Shown here piece after piece: positions 34,063 to 46,106 of a stretch of DNA of 64,000 nucleotides. Origin of the DNA: Seminavis robusta (Eukaryota > Bacillariophyta > Bacillariophyceae > Naviculales > Naviculaceae); NCBI GenBank assembly GCA_903772945.1, contig CAICTM010000256.1, positions 1 through 64,000 of the forward strand. Reading direction: 5' to 3'. The notes below the pieces were generated by a model. That model worked only from the letters and a program-made list of their open reading frames with translations, was not told the DNA's origin and ran no database searches. The stretch's first letter is position 1, and every line of letters starts with the position of its first letter. The translations under genes and the position numbers were made by a program.

Positions 34063-34403
34063 GGCAGTGTTTGTGCAAAGGATCCTAATCATTATTAAAA
34101 GAGAGATTTTAATGGGGAGTTACGATGGATTAGAGAGAGCTAAGGAAAAAAAACAAATACTAAATAGAAACGTTAAGGAGCGAGGGGGGCGAAGCTAGGC
34201 AAAGATGAGGATGGGGACAGAGCTCCGAGGGGAGGGCACGATGCATGAACGCAAGGCAAGCAATCAAGTGCGCAAGCAGGGCAAGAGAGATGGATTGAGG
34301 GCCCGATGCTGCTCGTCGCTCGTCGATCTGTTCTTCGTCGTCCTATGGTATCCTCCTCGTCGTGTTTTATAAGCCAGTTTAACTGTTACAGTATCGCAGT
34401 CTA
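34063..34403. other. Intergenic, purine-rich, no gene seen
   Basis: AG-rich sequence with CGTCGT-rich patches near 34310-34360. It leads into the retroelement fragment and no element end could be identified. Confidence 0.5.
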
Positions 34404-36239
34404 GTGTTTTTGGTACGAGGAATTCTGGTACGACAAAATACCGGTTCAGTGTACTATGTCTCTCCGTGGGATCTCAACAAGTTTAACAAGCGCCAGACTA
34501 TTACTGTGGGGAACGGTTACGCAGACATCCTGAATGTCTGCCCTACCCCACCTCGTCTGGACGCTTTTGACGACTTTCTCATGTCCCTAGAATCCTGGGA
34601 GCTATCTTTATTCGAGCAATTGGAATGGACCCAAAGGCCACAGGATGCTCTCTCGCTTATGAGGCAATGGCCTTTTCTGGTAGCCAGCGATGGAGCTGCA
34701 AACACTGAGGCTGGCAATGCCTCCTTCGGGTGGGTGATCTCATCACAGGAAGGATTCATTGTGGCACGCGGGGCTGGTCCAGTATATGGTATGACTCCAA
34801 CCTCATATAGGGCTGAAGCTTATGGGGTCCCAGCCCCAACTCGTTTGATTCTGCGACTGGCAGAGTTCTTCCATTGCGAAGTCATCCAATCTTACACTCA
34901 CTTGGTGGATAACGAATCTGTCAATGGCAAGTGTGCCAAATGTCTTGACTACAAACGATGGTACCCCAATGACACATTGGAGTCAGACTGGGATGTGCTT
35001 CAACAGATTGAAGAGACTTTTCGAAAGGCTCTCAGTGTTCCAACAATGCAGCACATCAAGAGCCACCAGAACAAAGATAGGGCTATTGAGACCTTGCCGA
35101 CAAAGGCCCCACTCAATTGCAAAGCAGACAAGCTGGCCGGTGCCTTTATGGCTACACACAAGGGAGTGGATCATACAGTAGTGCTTCGGTTGCCCGTGAA
35201 CCTGGCACAGTTGCATCTTCCCGGCGGGACCTGCACATACAAGGTGCCACGCACCCTGAGGGACCTACGCAATGATCCTGCAGTGCTGCAGAACATGGTC
35301 CAGAACAACACTCAATGGAATGATACCACTCCAGATCTGATTGATTGGACAGCCCATGGCAGGGCAGTCAACAGGCACGAGACCAGAACAACAACACTAG
35401 TGAAGCTTTCTTCCAGTGGGCAAAAGGGTCCACAAGTATGATGCCAAGTACGATCATCGGTGCCCACACTGTGGTGGTGACAAAGCAGCCCATCTCTACC
35501 TGTGCACTCATGAGGATCCAACACTGTGGAGGACAACCATGCAGCAGGCTGTCAGCAAACAACTGCGCAAATGTGATACTGATCCATCCCTGTTAGCCAT
35601 TGCATTGCAAGGGCTCGAGTGCTTCTTCGCAGGCAAGCATCTTTACCCATCTGAGTTCCCAGAAAGGTATGATCAACTGGTCATCGACCAGAACCACATT
35701 GGGTGAACAACTTCCTCAAGGGCCGACTCTCCAAATTGTGGACAAGCACCAGGGAGACTATCTCCATCATGTTCAAAAGCAATACATCAAAGAAAAATGG
35801 TACCGTATGGACTACCAACTTGGCTCATCTCTTACTCCAACAATGGTTTCTACTGTGGGATGACCGCAATGCAGCCAGGCATGGACGTGATAAACAGCAG
35901 CAGTGGATCAAGAAGCAGCAACAGCTTCAACGGGAAGTAGAGCTTCTGTATGAGCAGGCAGACCAGGTCAACTCCATTTTCAAAAGGCCACTAGAGGACC
36001 AAATGGAAATGGCACCATCCGATATCAAAGCCTGGCTTTCAAATTGGATGCCAGTGGTGGACAAAGCAAGCAGAGAGCAGCAACAACTGGCCGCAGCCTT
36101 CCATGAGGCAGCAGCAACTTTGGATCAGGCTTTCGGGTCTGACCTTGATTTAGATGACAGCAGTGTTGACACTATCAGCAATACTGCAGCTAGTAGCAGT
36201 GCTGATGACAGCAGCAGCACGGGCGGGTCCGGTTGGTGA
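34404..36239 (+). mobile_element. Fossil retroelement fragment with RNase H domain
   Basis: The 5' part encodes an RNase H-type domain: VASDGAANTEAGNASFGW, SYRAEAYG, LVDNESVNGK and HIKSHQNKD supply the acidic/His residues in the expected order. Further on there is a Cys/His cluster (CPHCGGDKAAHLYLC) as found at the C terminus of many LINE-type ORF2 proteins, then a Gln-rich coiled segment. No reverse transcriptase is present, so only the 3' end of the element is kept. It is broken in about two places. A LINE-like origin is most likely; other RNase H-bearing retroelements cannot be excluded. No terminal repeats or target-site duplication were found. Age: old enough to be truncated, but domain motifs are still clear. 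Confidence 0.7.
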
Positions 36240-36586
36240 CCTTCCCCCTTAATATCTTGCCTCGGTTGGGTTTTAAACTTTCCCGGCTGAGGGGGCCAAC
36301 TCTCTCCGCCCCAATGTTTGTGGGGGTTATCGGTTTAGGGTAGCGGCACGGTGGACAGTCATACTCTGAGTAGCCTTAAAATAGAATTCTATTTACAAAT
36401 ATGTCTCTCCCTGGGATAGATGGTTACAACGCTCGCCCAGATCAACCTTGAACTCCGAGTCGAGTCCGTGAAATACAGTCTCTGTGGACCCACCGAACTG
36501 GATTTGTGCTTGAAGACTACTACAACCCGGTATTACAATTTAATGCTACAGCTACACGGCTCTCACACTCAAAATTTTCGAAGGGC
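36240..36586. other. Short gap, probable 3' sequence of the retroelement
   Basis: No gene. The G/C-rich stretch at 36250-36345 (GGGGGCCAACTCTCTCCGCC) directly follows the fragment and may be its untranslated end. The remainder is the 3' flank of the vWA receptor gene. Confidence 0.4.
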
Positions 36587-39500
36587 TCAAAATGATTCCA
36601 TAGTAATGGCACTCCCTCCAATCACAGACACCACTGCAACAGCAAAATGAGTGAGCTTGCAACCCAATCACAGCGCAGCACAGGAAAGCACAGCAGACGT
36701 CAGATCACTCCTCAAACTTACCCTGTTCAAACGCTTTGTCCATTTCTTCCAATCCACCGCGAGCATCAATGTAAAGGGATTTGTCCGTGACAGCTGTCAC
36801 CCCTTTGCAAGTCTTGACCACGGAAACAGGAACTTCAAAACCAATGATGATTACATGAATCTTTGCGCTGCGTTTCTTGTTCGAGTTCGATATTCGTTCC
36901 ACTACTTTCTTCGCAGGATGGTCCCAGGATGACTCTCCGTCTGTCAAGGCAATGATCCATGTGTCATTCTTTGTTTCCGTATTCAGAATCTGTACAAGCA
37001 CGAAGGCAGATTGCGTTGGGGTGAGCCTGTCGTGTACGAGGAAGATGCAAACGGCGTGGAATCATCAGTCAACATGCATACCTGTGTGACGCAACGATTG
37101 AGGGCTGCGTAAAATCGAGTTCCACCTTCAGCTCCAGTGGCTTGCATCAAGACGGCTTCTTGAACTTGGCCCCAATCTCCTTTCTTGCCCAACGGAAACC
37201 ACAGACTATCGTCAATGTCATGATTAAACCGAATAAACCCAACCATGTCTTTGTCTGAACAATGTTCGTGGTACACCCACAATAGGTTCTTATTAGCACG
37301 AGCCATGCGTTCGCCTTTGCAATGTGCCAGCGACGTCAGATGGTGTTGTTTCGAAACAAGGGTCAGTTCTCGATGAGTGATGCGAAACAATAGCCAAACT
37401 TGCACACGTACCAGCCATGCTGCCACTATAATCCAAACAAAAGAAAACATTCTTCGCTTCTCGCATCACATTCACCTGAGCCTTTCGCGTTTCTCTTTGC
37501 AGATATTGAGTGGCATTGATTGTTGGGATCCGGATCCCTTCCGATTGAAAGTAACGGTTCACCGCCGTACTGGCATTGACAATCACCGTATCTATGATAT
37601 ACTCATCCTCCACCAGCATGCGCATTGCGATCTTGCCAGCAGCCAGGTAGTCCTTTTTGCAGAGTTCGTGTTGTATCCGAAGGTCGTCAATCTGTTGGCG
37701 TCGTCCTACTCTGCCCATGGCATTGAAAAGGTTTGATGTAAACACGGCTTCTGAAAGCATTGTGTCTGCCATCTCGATGAGAGTATCAATTCCCCATGGA
37801 TCAGCGAAGCCATAGTTCCGAACCAGCAACAAGATTCCCCGGGCACGCCGAAGGAGACTTTCAAACTCTTGCACTTCATATGCTTTCTCCAAATGGTTCA
37901 GGTGCAGGAATTTCATTACTTCAAGGTCGAGGTCCTTGGCCCTGAGGATATCACTAACACCATCTTCGTTTATCCAACTGGGGCACAACGGATGGTGTCG
38001 AACCACCTGGACCAGTGCCAAGACGAAAACAAAGCAGGTCAGGATAACGTAATGGGGGAGGCTCCAAAGGAGTCCAACATTGCGACGTCTTACCACAAGA
38101 AACATCCCACGGTTGAAGTGACGGTTGGCGAGCTGGCGGGAAAGCACAAACAATGAGCTTCGGATTCCCAAGCAATACGACCATTTCACCAAGCAAAGAA
38201 CTTGCCTGCTTAGCATACGGACCCATGTCTTCGGTGTCTCGCGCCAGCTCATATTCAAACGATCCATTCTTGATCGATTCGTCAAAGTAGTTTATTCCAA
38301 CGTTATAGATTTCGGAAATGCAGATACCAAACATGCTGTAGTCGACAACGAGCGCCAGCGCATTTGGTCAGTCAGAGCACCCGTTACAGAAACCAGACGG
38401 CAACATGTCTGAATGCGTACCTGTTGTCAAAATGGCGATCGGTTCCAAACGATTCCATTTGCTCTTGGAGCACCATTGTACCAAGCTTTCGACAGGACAA
38501 CAAGAAACTTTCGTGAGGTATCGATTGAATCAAAGAGATGATGTTGTCAGATCTGACGAAATGAAAACTTACGTTATTGTTTGCCACGCCGATTGCTTTT
38601 TGATTACCGAGCTAGTACAAAGCAGGCTTAGTTAGATTCCGTGTGGCCAATGGCACCAGCGCCTCGCAGTGCCTGTATAACGTTTGCCAGTTGGTCTTAC
38701 CTTCACAAACAAATTGAGAGCATCCTCCATGCTATGGAATGATTGGGTTCTATCTCCCGCAAAAAAAGCAGTATTTGCGAAGCGAACAACTTTCATGAGC
38801 CGTTGGAACGACTCATGAACAAACGAAACCTCCCTGCTACCACCCTGTACGTCGGGAATCTCTTCACGAAGGCTCTTGTTCTTGATGCTCTTGACAATCT
38901 TCAGTTGCATTCAAAGGACCTCAATGTGTTAGAGTGGACGTCAAAGAGTTCCACGGATCGAGTTCCAATCTGAGGCTCACCTTTGTCAAAGCGATGATTG
39001 GACGGATGATATTCAGGGAGATGTAGTAGGTCAAGACGGTGAAAAGAGTTGCAATGATCACCATGGAGAAAACGCTGACGGCGGTCGACATGAAAACTTG
39101 CTGGTCAACTCTTTCCTCGACCGCTTCGTATCGAAGGAAAAGGTCGCTCTCGACAATGCCGATGGCAAGTCCGTATACCAGTTTTGAAGAAGCATTGCTT
39201 CCAGCTGCGAAGTCGCGGTGGTCAACAGGACGGAGAACCCTAACATTGACTGGAGCATATGCCATGAAAACGCTTTGAGGATCGCCGTCTTGAGTTCTAA
39301 CGAAGGTCACGTTGCCACTGTCGCCTTGGTCCATTTTCTTCACTATCTTGCTGAATTCCTGGTAGTTTCTTGTGGAATTCGAATCTTCGGGAACAATTAA
39401 GTCTAGAATCGATGTAGAACCGTCGTCAATCTCGTAACCGGGGCCAATAATAGTGTTCCCTCCAAAGATGTTTTTGCTTGGAGTAATCACTATCGGGAAG

Positions 39501-42500
39501 CCCTGATCGCCAGGTCCAATTACTGTACTACCTGGCCCCAGTGCTTTAGCAAGGGCAGTCGGAAGGAAATCAAGGAGAGCCTCAGCTATCAGTTCAGATG
39601 TCACTGGATCCCTGATGGTCGAGGCTGCTGAAGTCCCACTGGCAGTAACGCGGTTAGGATTGGTGAGAGGCTGAGTCAAGACGAGGTGAATTCGAAGTCA
39701 AATTTCCCAACTTACATAGCACCGGCTGCAAAGACGTAGGGTGAGGAAATGTACACTTCCTCTTCTCTGGCACGCTCGTACCATCCTCTACAGCGGCAGT
39801 CATATCCGAACTTTCCCTTGGGACACAATTTAGGAGCAACATTAGCAGCACCGTTTGAGATTTTGGACTGGAAGTGGGCATACTCAGAGTGTCCTTTTCC
39901 ACAGCCAACATAGCCAAACATCTAAACACATGGTACACGAAACGAACGCAGGAAAAGAATCATGAGGGGGTGGGTTCAAGAAATCGAGCAGTGCCATCAA
40001 ACCAAGCTCACCATCCCGTCTGCATCCAAGCCGATGAAGGAACCCAAATGCCGCTCTTCATCACGACCTGGATAATAGTTGTACAGAGGGAACTGAATGG
40101 CAGCCATGGCGGATAGCACGCGTACTCGATCGTAGGTCGTTGCATACCCAGCTGCAGATGAGCCCTTTTCAGCACCTGGTAATTCAGAAGGATCAGACCA
40201 CCAAGCCGTTCCGTCCGGTGTTGCACTTGTTTTGTTGTACGAGGCCGCCGAGACTCGGGCGCCGGTCTCAGGGTCAATGTCGGTGCGTTGGCCTTCGAAC
40301 CAACTAGTTTGATACGGTCGAGATCCAAGATAAGCAAGAGGAGAGGCTGAATAGTTGGTGCATTGACCTTCTGTCGCATAGGGGTCATTCCAGGCACAGT
40401 CACACGGAACACGATTGTCTTGGAAAGGACAGGTTCCTTTTTCGTAAACTTTGCATTCTTCGGCCCCGGTTCGCAGTGTCGTGAAACCCTTGGATCTTGT
40501 CAATGCGCCGAACAGCAGCCACCCTGCAGTTCGAGCATAAATGTGCAAATCTCTGGTGAACCGAAACATTACCTCTTCGCCGTATGCTGAGCGTGAGAGA
40601 GTAGCAGTAACAATCTAACAGAGGGAGGCAGTAATTCGGACGGCATGGAGGCGAAACAAGTGGTCAGTGCGGCTCTCTGCACGGACGAATACTGTAAATT
40701 GAAGAATACTCACAGCATCCTGTTCTAGGTCATACGAGGACGCCTTGACATCCTCCAGCCAATCACCCAAGTTGCTGCGAATCCATTCCTGACCCATCCA
40801 TACGACAGCAGCTATACAGTAGGCAACAATGTCGCCAAGAGGGAGAAACAGTGTGAGAAACTGACACGAGAGCGAAACAACAGAGACATCATACACGTAA
40901 TCGTGGAGAGAACGACTTACTTGCAGTGCCCAGGATGGGAACTCCGATACACAATGTCACCCACCAGAACAGCCGGGAGGAACTCGATACCTCTATTGGC
41001 TTGTTGTGGTCTACACTTCCCGTCTCGGTGTTTTTCATGTTGCGTCCCTGATTGACCTTGGGTGGCGAAACAATGTAATCTGGGAGGTCGTCCGATTCCA
41101 CCGTGCCTGCATTGAGTAGCTTTTGTGCCCACTCTGGTAACCGTTCCATGCCGGCCGTGTAGCTGGCATTGGCAATGGACGACACCGACTTGGTCAAATT
41201 CTGAGCCAACTCACTGTACGGTTGTGTAATGTAGGACTGCACCAGACTGTTTTCCGTCAATGCCGAAAGCAACGTCACCTGTGTCGTCACGGAAACCGTA
41301 TCGGCGATCCGATTTCGCTCCTGGACACTGTCGTCGTCACTCTCAATCTCGTTCTTTCGAAAATTGTAGGGATACAGTACTTGGTACGCTTCTCTCCATA
41401 CAAATTTGTTTTCTACTTCATTGATGCGAGCATCTGCGACTTCGGCGGCACCAGTTCCACTGTTTCAAATATATCATAAATGGAAGAAAGCAAACAAGCA
41501 CTTGAGAACATCCAACGATTGAGCTCGAAAGAGAGAAAGACAGATACCGCATGCAACTACTACTTACGAAAAACCATCCATCATCATTTCGAATTCCGAC
41601 AAGAGCACGGTAACTTCAGTACGAGGACTGCATTGTGCCATGTGCGCCGTTGTATTATTGCCCGTTCCCGCCGCCAAATCATCCCCACCGGCATTGGTAA
41701 TGACACGTGCCGTGGTTTCCTGCATCCACGTCAATGGTTTGGACAGCGTCCGACTGATCCAAGTCAGAAATCCAAAAATGAGGACTAATCCACTCACGCC
41801 AATGAGACAAATATCTCGAATGACAGTTCGAATATCCCCACGAATCACGGCTTCCATGCGATTGGAATCTCCGTAAATTTCCGCTTCCGAAATGGTCATG
41901 ACAATCATGTACTCGGGCCGGTAGAAAGGATCGTATTCCGACGGCAAATAGGGAATGGGGGACATCATGATCAGGCGACCGTCATTGGTATAAACAGTTT
42001 GATTGTAGCGCCGCCGTACATCATCTGGATCCCACACTTGATTATAATCCACCAGCGATTGCATTTGTGCAAAGAGCACTTCATCAACTCCCAATCCCAA
42101 TTTGGGATTGGTGACATGCAACAATTCGGTTTGTTGGAGTGGATCGACTTGACAATTGGCACAGGCAATGACCATGCCTTCGCGTGCCGTATCACCTTGT
42201 ATTTCGTCTTGTCGCTGCCATCGAACCAATGCGACGGACGACGTGACACCGACTTGGACACTATCGAGTACATCCCGTAGATCGGCGAGTGTGACATCAA
42301 TCAGTGTGCACCCAATGAATTCTTGGGTCAGTCGATCAAAGACGCCGTGTCCAAATGTCAATACCCAAATGGTAGCGTCGGCACTGGACGATGCGTCCTT
42401 GTAGGGACCCGTGCTCACAGGAGTTCCATCGCGGGATTTGGCTTGTCGGACACACCACGGTCGTTCCAAGGCATTGTATTCGCGGAGCGGCACGATGTTT

Positions 42501-43642
42501 TGTGTGCTGTTGGTACGCGAGTACGGGTGACATCGCGCCGCTTCTTCGGCCGTGCCCATGAATTTGCGCGTGTACGGATTAATGGTCCGTCGCAACCAAT
42601 CGCAGCCAATTGTGGTGTATGTACCGGCTCCATCCCGGATATGGGCCGGAAATTTGACATAACTGCCCGCCCCAGAATTGGCAAAGTAAACGCCCAATTG
42701 TTTGACTTTGACGTGACTTTCGTAGAGTCCTTTGAGTAAAAATACCAAGTCTTTGGCTTTGTTGGCCAAAAAGCGATTGGTGGGCGAAGGACTGACGACA
42801 CCTCCCGTTTCGAGATTATTGTTGGCGTGAGTGCAATTGGGATAGAAGGCGGGATCATCTTGCTCCAGTGCCGTGGGATCACAAGCGCCCTGCATGAAAT
42901 AGGCGGCATATGCCGTACTGACTTGCAACTTTTCGGGAAACCACGATTTTCGGCCTTGCAAGTGTTCTTGAGCATCTTGAGCGGTATGAATGTTGGTGGA
43001 TACATTCCAATCCAAACGTAGCAATTCGGGTGTATCGAGTGGATAGATGGGTGCTCCCGTGTCACTATCGAGAAAGGGGATCCACCGGTCGGTGGTTTCT
43101 GGCGAGAGAAACGTGTTGGATTCATGTTTGTATCCCACAATGCGATCCATAGTGGCTTGTCGCAGCAATGCCGATGCCGTGACGTAATTGTTGAATTTCT
43201 TGGTAATGGTTTCGGCCGTGTATCGAGCCGACGTGCCCAGTGTGTGGCGCGCCAAATCTTCCTGAACTTGTCGCGCCTCGTGAATGACGGTTAGTCCACT
43301 CAGCGTCGCCGTCAAAATTCCAATCCCCACAAAGAACGATATACCCAGACAGGCCGTAATGCCAAAACTAAAGTATAGTTGTCTCCGCAAATAGTAGTGT
43401 GGCTGCAGCACTGTCTTTTGCAGGATACCACTGATCCAACGGTCGAATTTTCCCACGGGGCTAATGTTCTTGAAGAAATTGTCAATGGCAATGGGAGCTT
43501 GTAGACTGGCACTAGCACTGGTAGCACTACCATGCAGATTCATACCGGCACTGGTACCACCATTAGTACTACTAGTAGCAAACTTCACTATCGATCCCCG
43601 CGGCCCTTCCTTCAGATTCATACCAGTAGAGCTCTTGGCCAT
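36587..43642 (-). CDS. Receptor-like protein: two tandem Cache/HAMP-type sensor modules plus vWA domain
   Basis: 15 exons, all in frame, 1930 residues: 41568-43642, 40921-41459, 40714-40811, 40012-40614, 39716-39921, 38981-39638, 38701-38898, 38573-38611, 38421-38485, 38206-38335, 38094-38132, 37412-38006, 37082-37314, 36722-36989 and 36587-36633. Introns are 73-109 bp; all are GT-AG except 38133-38205, which is GC-AG. Predicted order: TM1 (about 88-115), Cache-like ectodomain (ERPWCVRQAKS, VSTGPYKD), TM2 (about 608-629) with a HAMP-like start (LSKPLTWMQ), TM3 (about 850-875), a second ectodomain with many cysteines (CRGWYERAREEEVYISSPYV), TM4 (about 1358-1382) and HAMP, TPR-like helices (LGNQKAIGVANNNLG), and a vWA domain with MIDAS (CLDYSGSMAGGER at about 1740; ALTDGESSWD later). 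The vWA would face the cytosol. No kinase or cyclase is attached. Ligand unknown. Confidence 0.85.
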
Positions 43643-44963
43643 GGTAAAGTACTACTCTAGAGTACTAGTACTAGTATAGTACAGTACCGGTCTGGTATAG
43701 CTACTACTACTAGAGATGATCTATGCATCCATCAACGGATCAACATTGAGAGACAGAGTGACAGCCTTGAATCAAGTACTGTATGATGACAGGAGGTACA
43801 TGTACAATAGCAGTTGCGATGGCGCCATTGGGAGGATCCACCTGTAAGCCTGTTTGGCTGTGTGAATTCTTCCCGAGTCGACATTGCAGTCGAACAGATC
43901 TTTCACAACACGTGCGCCAAACATGGATGTACCGTAGCAGCTTATGTACTGTAGCTCGAGCCGTACGATCGGCTTGTAATAAAGACACGTCTAAAGAAGT
44001 CTGATACCGGCACATACAGTCAGTCCCATCTAACCCATGGTAGCTTCTCCGTTTGCTCGCTCTGTTACAAGGAGTCTTAAGAATCAGATTATTCTTAAGA
44101 ATCAGGAAAAAATCTTGGGAAAATTATGATTCTTAAGAATCAAATACTGGGTAGACAAGGATTCTTAAGAATCAGACTATTCTTAAGAATCAGAATTTTC
44201 CAGATTCTTGGAAATTGATGATTCTTAAGAATCAGCAAATGATTCTTAAGAATCAGCAAATGATTCTTAAGAATCAGTTTTTTCAAAATCAGATTCTTAA
44301 GAAAAAGCTAGATAATTCTTAAGAATCAGCAATGAAAAATGCTGATTCCTAAGAATCATTGAATGGAATTTGCTGATTCTTAAGAATCCTCTCCAAATTA
44401 TGATGATTCTTAAGAATCCTCAATGCAAATATGCTGAATCTTGGGAATACTTGTAAAAATCAAGAAAGACTCCATTGCAATGGTTTTGGTATGCACTAAT
44501 GCATCATTACAAGACTTGTCTTATCAGCAAACATTGTTATTGGTTAGCAGATAGTATCAGGGGATAGCATTGCTAGCTATGAAGCCCATATTGCTAGTAT
44601 ATTAGGTTGCATACTGGGTGCCTGATGATTCTTAAGAATCAGCAAAAAGAACAAAATGATTCTTAAGAATCCCCATTCTCCAGATTCCTCACACCAGCTC
44701 GTCCTTTGCCACAACCTATAGGGCACGCTTCAAACCCGCCTACTTCACGTCCTGTACCGTATGGTCCGCTCCAAAACATCGCAGCATAAAATTTGATTTG
44801 CTACCACCAGTACCACTATTCTTACAAGTCTAGCTAGACTAGATACCAGGTAGCAGCCAGCCATAAAACACAATCTTTCTTCAAAACTTCTTCTTCTGTT
44901 GTTGGTGCATCCATCATATCACTATCTATTTGGTATTTGTTTTTCTTCTTTTCTCTTACCATC
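43643..44963. other. Intergenic with palindrome cluster
   Basis: Divergent space between the receptor gene and the ankyrin gene. It opens with a palindrome-rich patch (GAGTACTAGTACTAGTATAG, about 43657-43676). The main content is the palindrome array listed separately. No gene seen. Confidence 0.65.
44072..44672. repeat. Cluster of about 15 copies of the palindrome GATTCTTAAGAATC
   Basis: Perfect or near-perfect 14-bp palindromes occur at about 44074, 44090, 44129, 44160, 44179, 44220, 44241, 44262, 44292, 44314, 44344, 44375, 44404, 44627 and 44658. Spacing is irregular (about 16-60 bp, with one gap near 44420-44620). Several are followed by AGCAAATG or CAGCAA. They lie 290-890 bp upstream of the ankyrin gene ATG and could be protein-binding sites or a young satellite. 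Confidence 0.9.
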
Positions 44964-45845
44964 ATGTCTTCTGATAGCAGTGCAACTGGTTTTGGGATTT
45001 GCCCTAATACTGGTGCTGGTACTGGTACTGGTGCTGGTACTGGTACTGGTACTGGTACTCCTCCCATCGAAGCTCTTCTGTTGGCTGACGACGGCTTTTC
45101 GATCGAAGGCATTTTCCCTTTTATAGGTGTTGGGCATTACGCTTTTGTAGGAGCTGTTAACAAGAAGATGAATCAACTGTACAAAGAGTACTGTGAAATT
45201 GAACTCAACAAAAATCCAAGAAAGGTAGAGGATTCCCCTCGACACTATCTTCCCAGTCGTGCTGCAGAAAGCACTGATACTCTTTACAGAGAAACATTCT
45301 GTAACCAGCAACGTGCAGAATACTGGCTCAAGGACAATTCCAGCAATAAGATGCCTCAGCGTAATCATGTTTGCAATGTGATTGCCAGATATGGAAATCT
45401 TGCTGTCATGAAATGGGCACGGCAACAAGGATTCTATTGGAGTGAGCGGACATGTGCTGCAGCGGCTAGAAATGGACATTTTGAATTACTCCAATGGTTA
45501 AGAGAGAATGGTTGTCCATGGGATGAGCGGACATGTTGTGTTGCTGCTGAAAATGGACATTTGGAAATTCTCAAGTGGGCTCGTGAAAATGGTTGTCGAT
45601 GGAATGAACGGACCTGCTCAGGTGCTGCTAAAGGTGGCCACTTGGACATTCTCAAGTGGGCTCATGAAAATGGTTGTCCATGGAGTAAACGGACATGTCT
45701 ATCTGCTGCTGCATATGGGCATTTGGAACTTCTAAAGTGGGCTCATCAAAATGGTTGTCCTTGGAGTGTAACGAAATGCAAGAAAGCTGCTCGCAGGAAT
45801 AACCAATTCGAAGTGATCCAGTGGCTACTGTACGGTGAACAATAA
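44964..45845 (+). CDS. F-box-like/ankyrin-repeat protein, intact paralogue
   Basis: 293 residues from ATG 44964 (MSSDSSATGFGICPN). The frame is open further upstream, but the paralogue at 10336 also starts MSSD, which decides the start. A low-complexity Thr/Gly run (GTGTGAGTGTGTGTG-type DNA) follows. Then comes a degenerate F-box-like segment (IFPFIGVGHYAFVGAVNKKMN, about 50-75) and about five ankyrin-like units with signature HLEILKWARENGCPW and CxxAAxxGH. The gene ends in EVIQWLLYGEQ. Such proteins may act as substrate adaptors of ubiquitin ligases, but that is inference. It is a single exon and is preceded by the palindrome cluster. Confidence 0.85.
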   Translation: MSSDSSATGFGICPNTGAGTGTGAGTGTGTGTPPIEALLLADDGFSIEGIFPFIGVGHYAFVGAVNKKMNQLYKEYCEIELNKNPRKVEDSPRHYLPSRAAESTDTLYRETFCNQQRAEYWLKDNSSNKMPQRNHVCNVIARYGNLAVMKWARQQGFYWSERTCAAAARNGHFELLQWLRENGCPWDERTCCVAAENGHLEILKWARENGCRWNERTCSGAAKGGHLDILKWAHENGCPWSKRTCLSAAAYGHLELLKWAHQNGCPWSVTKCKKAARRNNQFEVIQWLLYGEQ

Positions 45846-46106
45846 TTAATTGTAGTCCTACTAGCACGTACGTCAACAACGTTTTTATTAAAACCTATTC
45901 GCAACTAGACTACCGGTCTACATTGTAGCAGTTTCCCGAGATCGGTTGCATGTACGGTAGCTCGAAAACTCTAGCTACAGAGATGTCCTTTGTGTTCGTG
46001 CAGGCCGTGGCTTCAAACCAGGCACGCCTTCGTTAAAATAGGAATCCCGTAGTACGCACGCTGCTTCTGATTCGGAATGAACGTACGTACATGCATCGAT
46101 CGACTG

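Noticed and set aside
36705-36722. End of the receptor gene at the first stop after the vWA core
   Set aside because: A good GTAAGT donor precedes it, and splicing to 36633 adds a natural terminus ending VIGGSAITMESF.
39676-39715. 45-bp fifth intron of the receptor gene using the first CAG
   Set aside because: It would break the frame; the acceptor at 39639 gives a 77-bp intron of normal size and keeps phase.
44072-44672. Heat-shock elements
   Set aside because: TTCTTAAGAA has four bases between TTC and GAA, whereas the classical element has two.
44072-44672. CRISPR-like array
   Set aside because: The repeats are perfect palindromes of 14 bp with irregular spacing, no cas genes are present and the host is eukaryotic.
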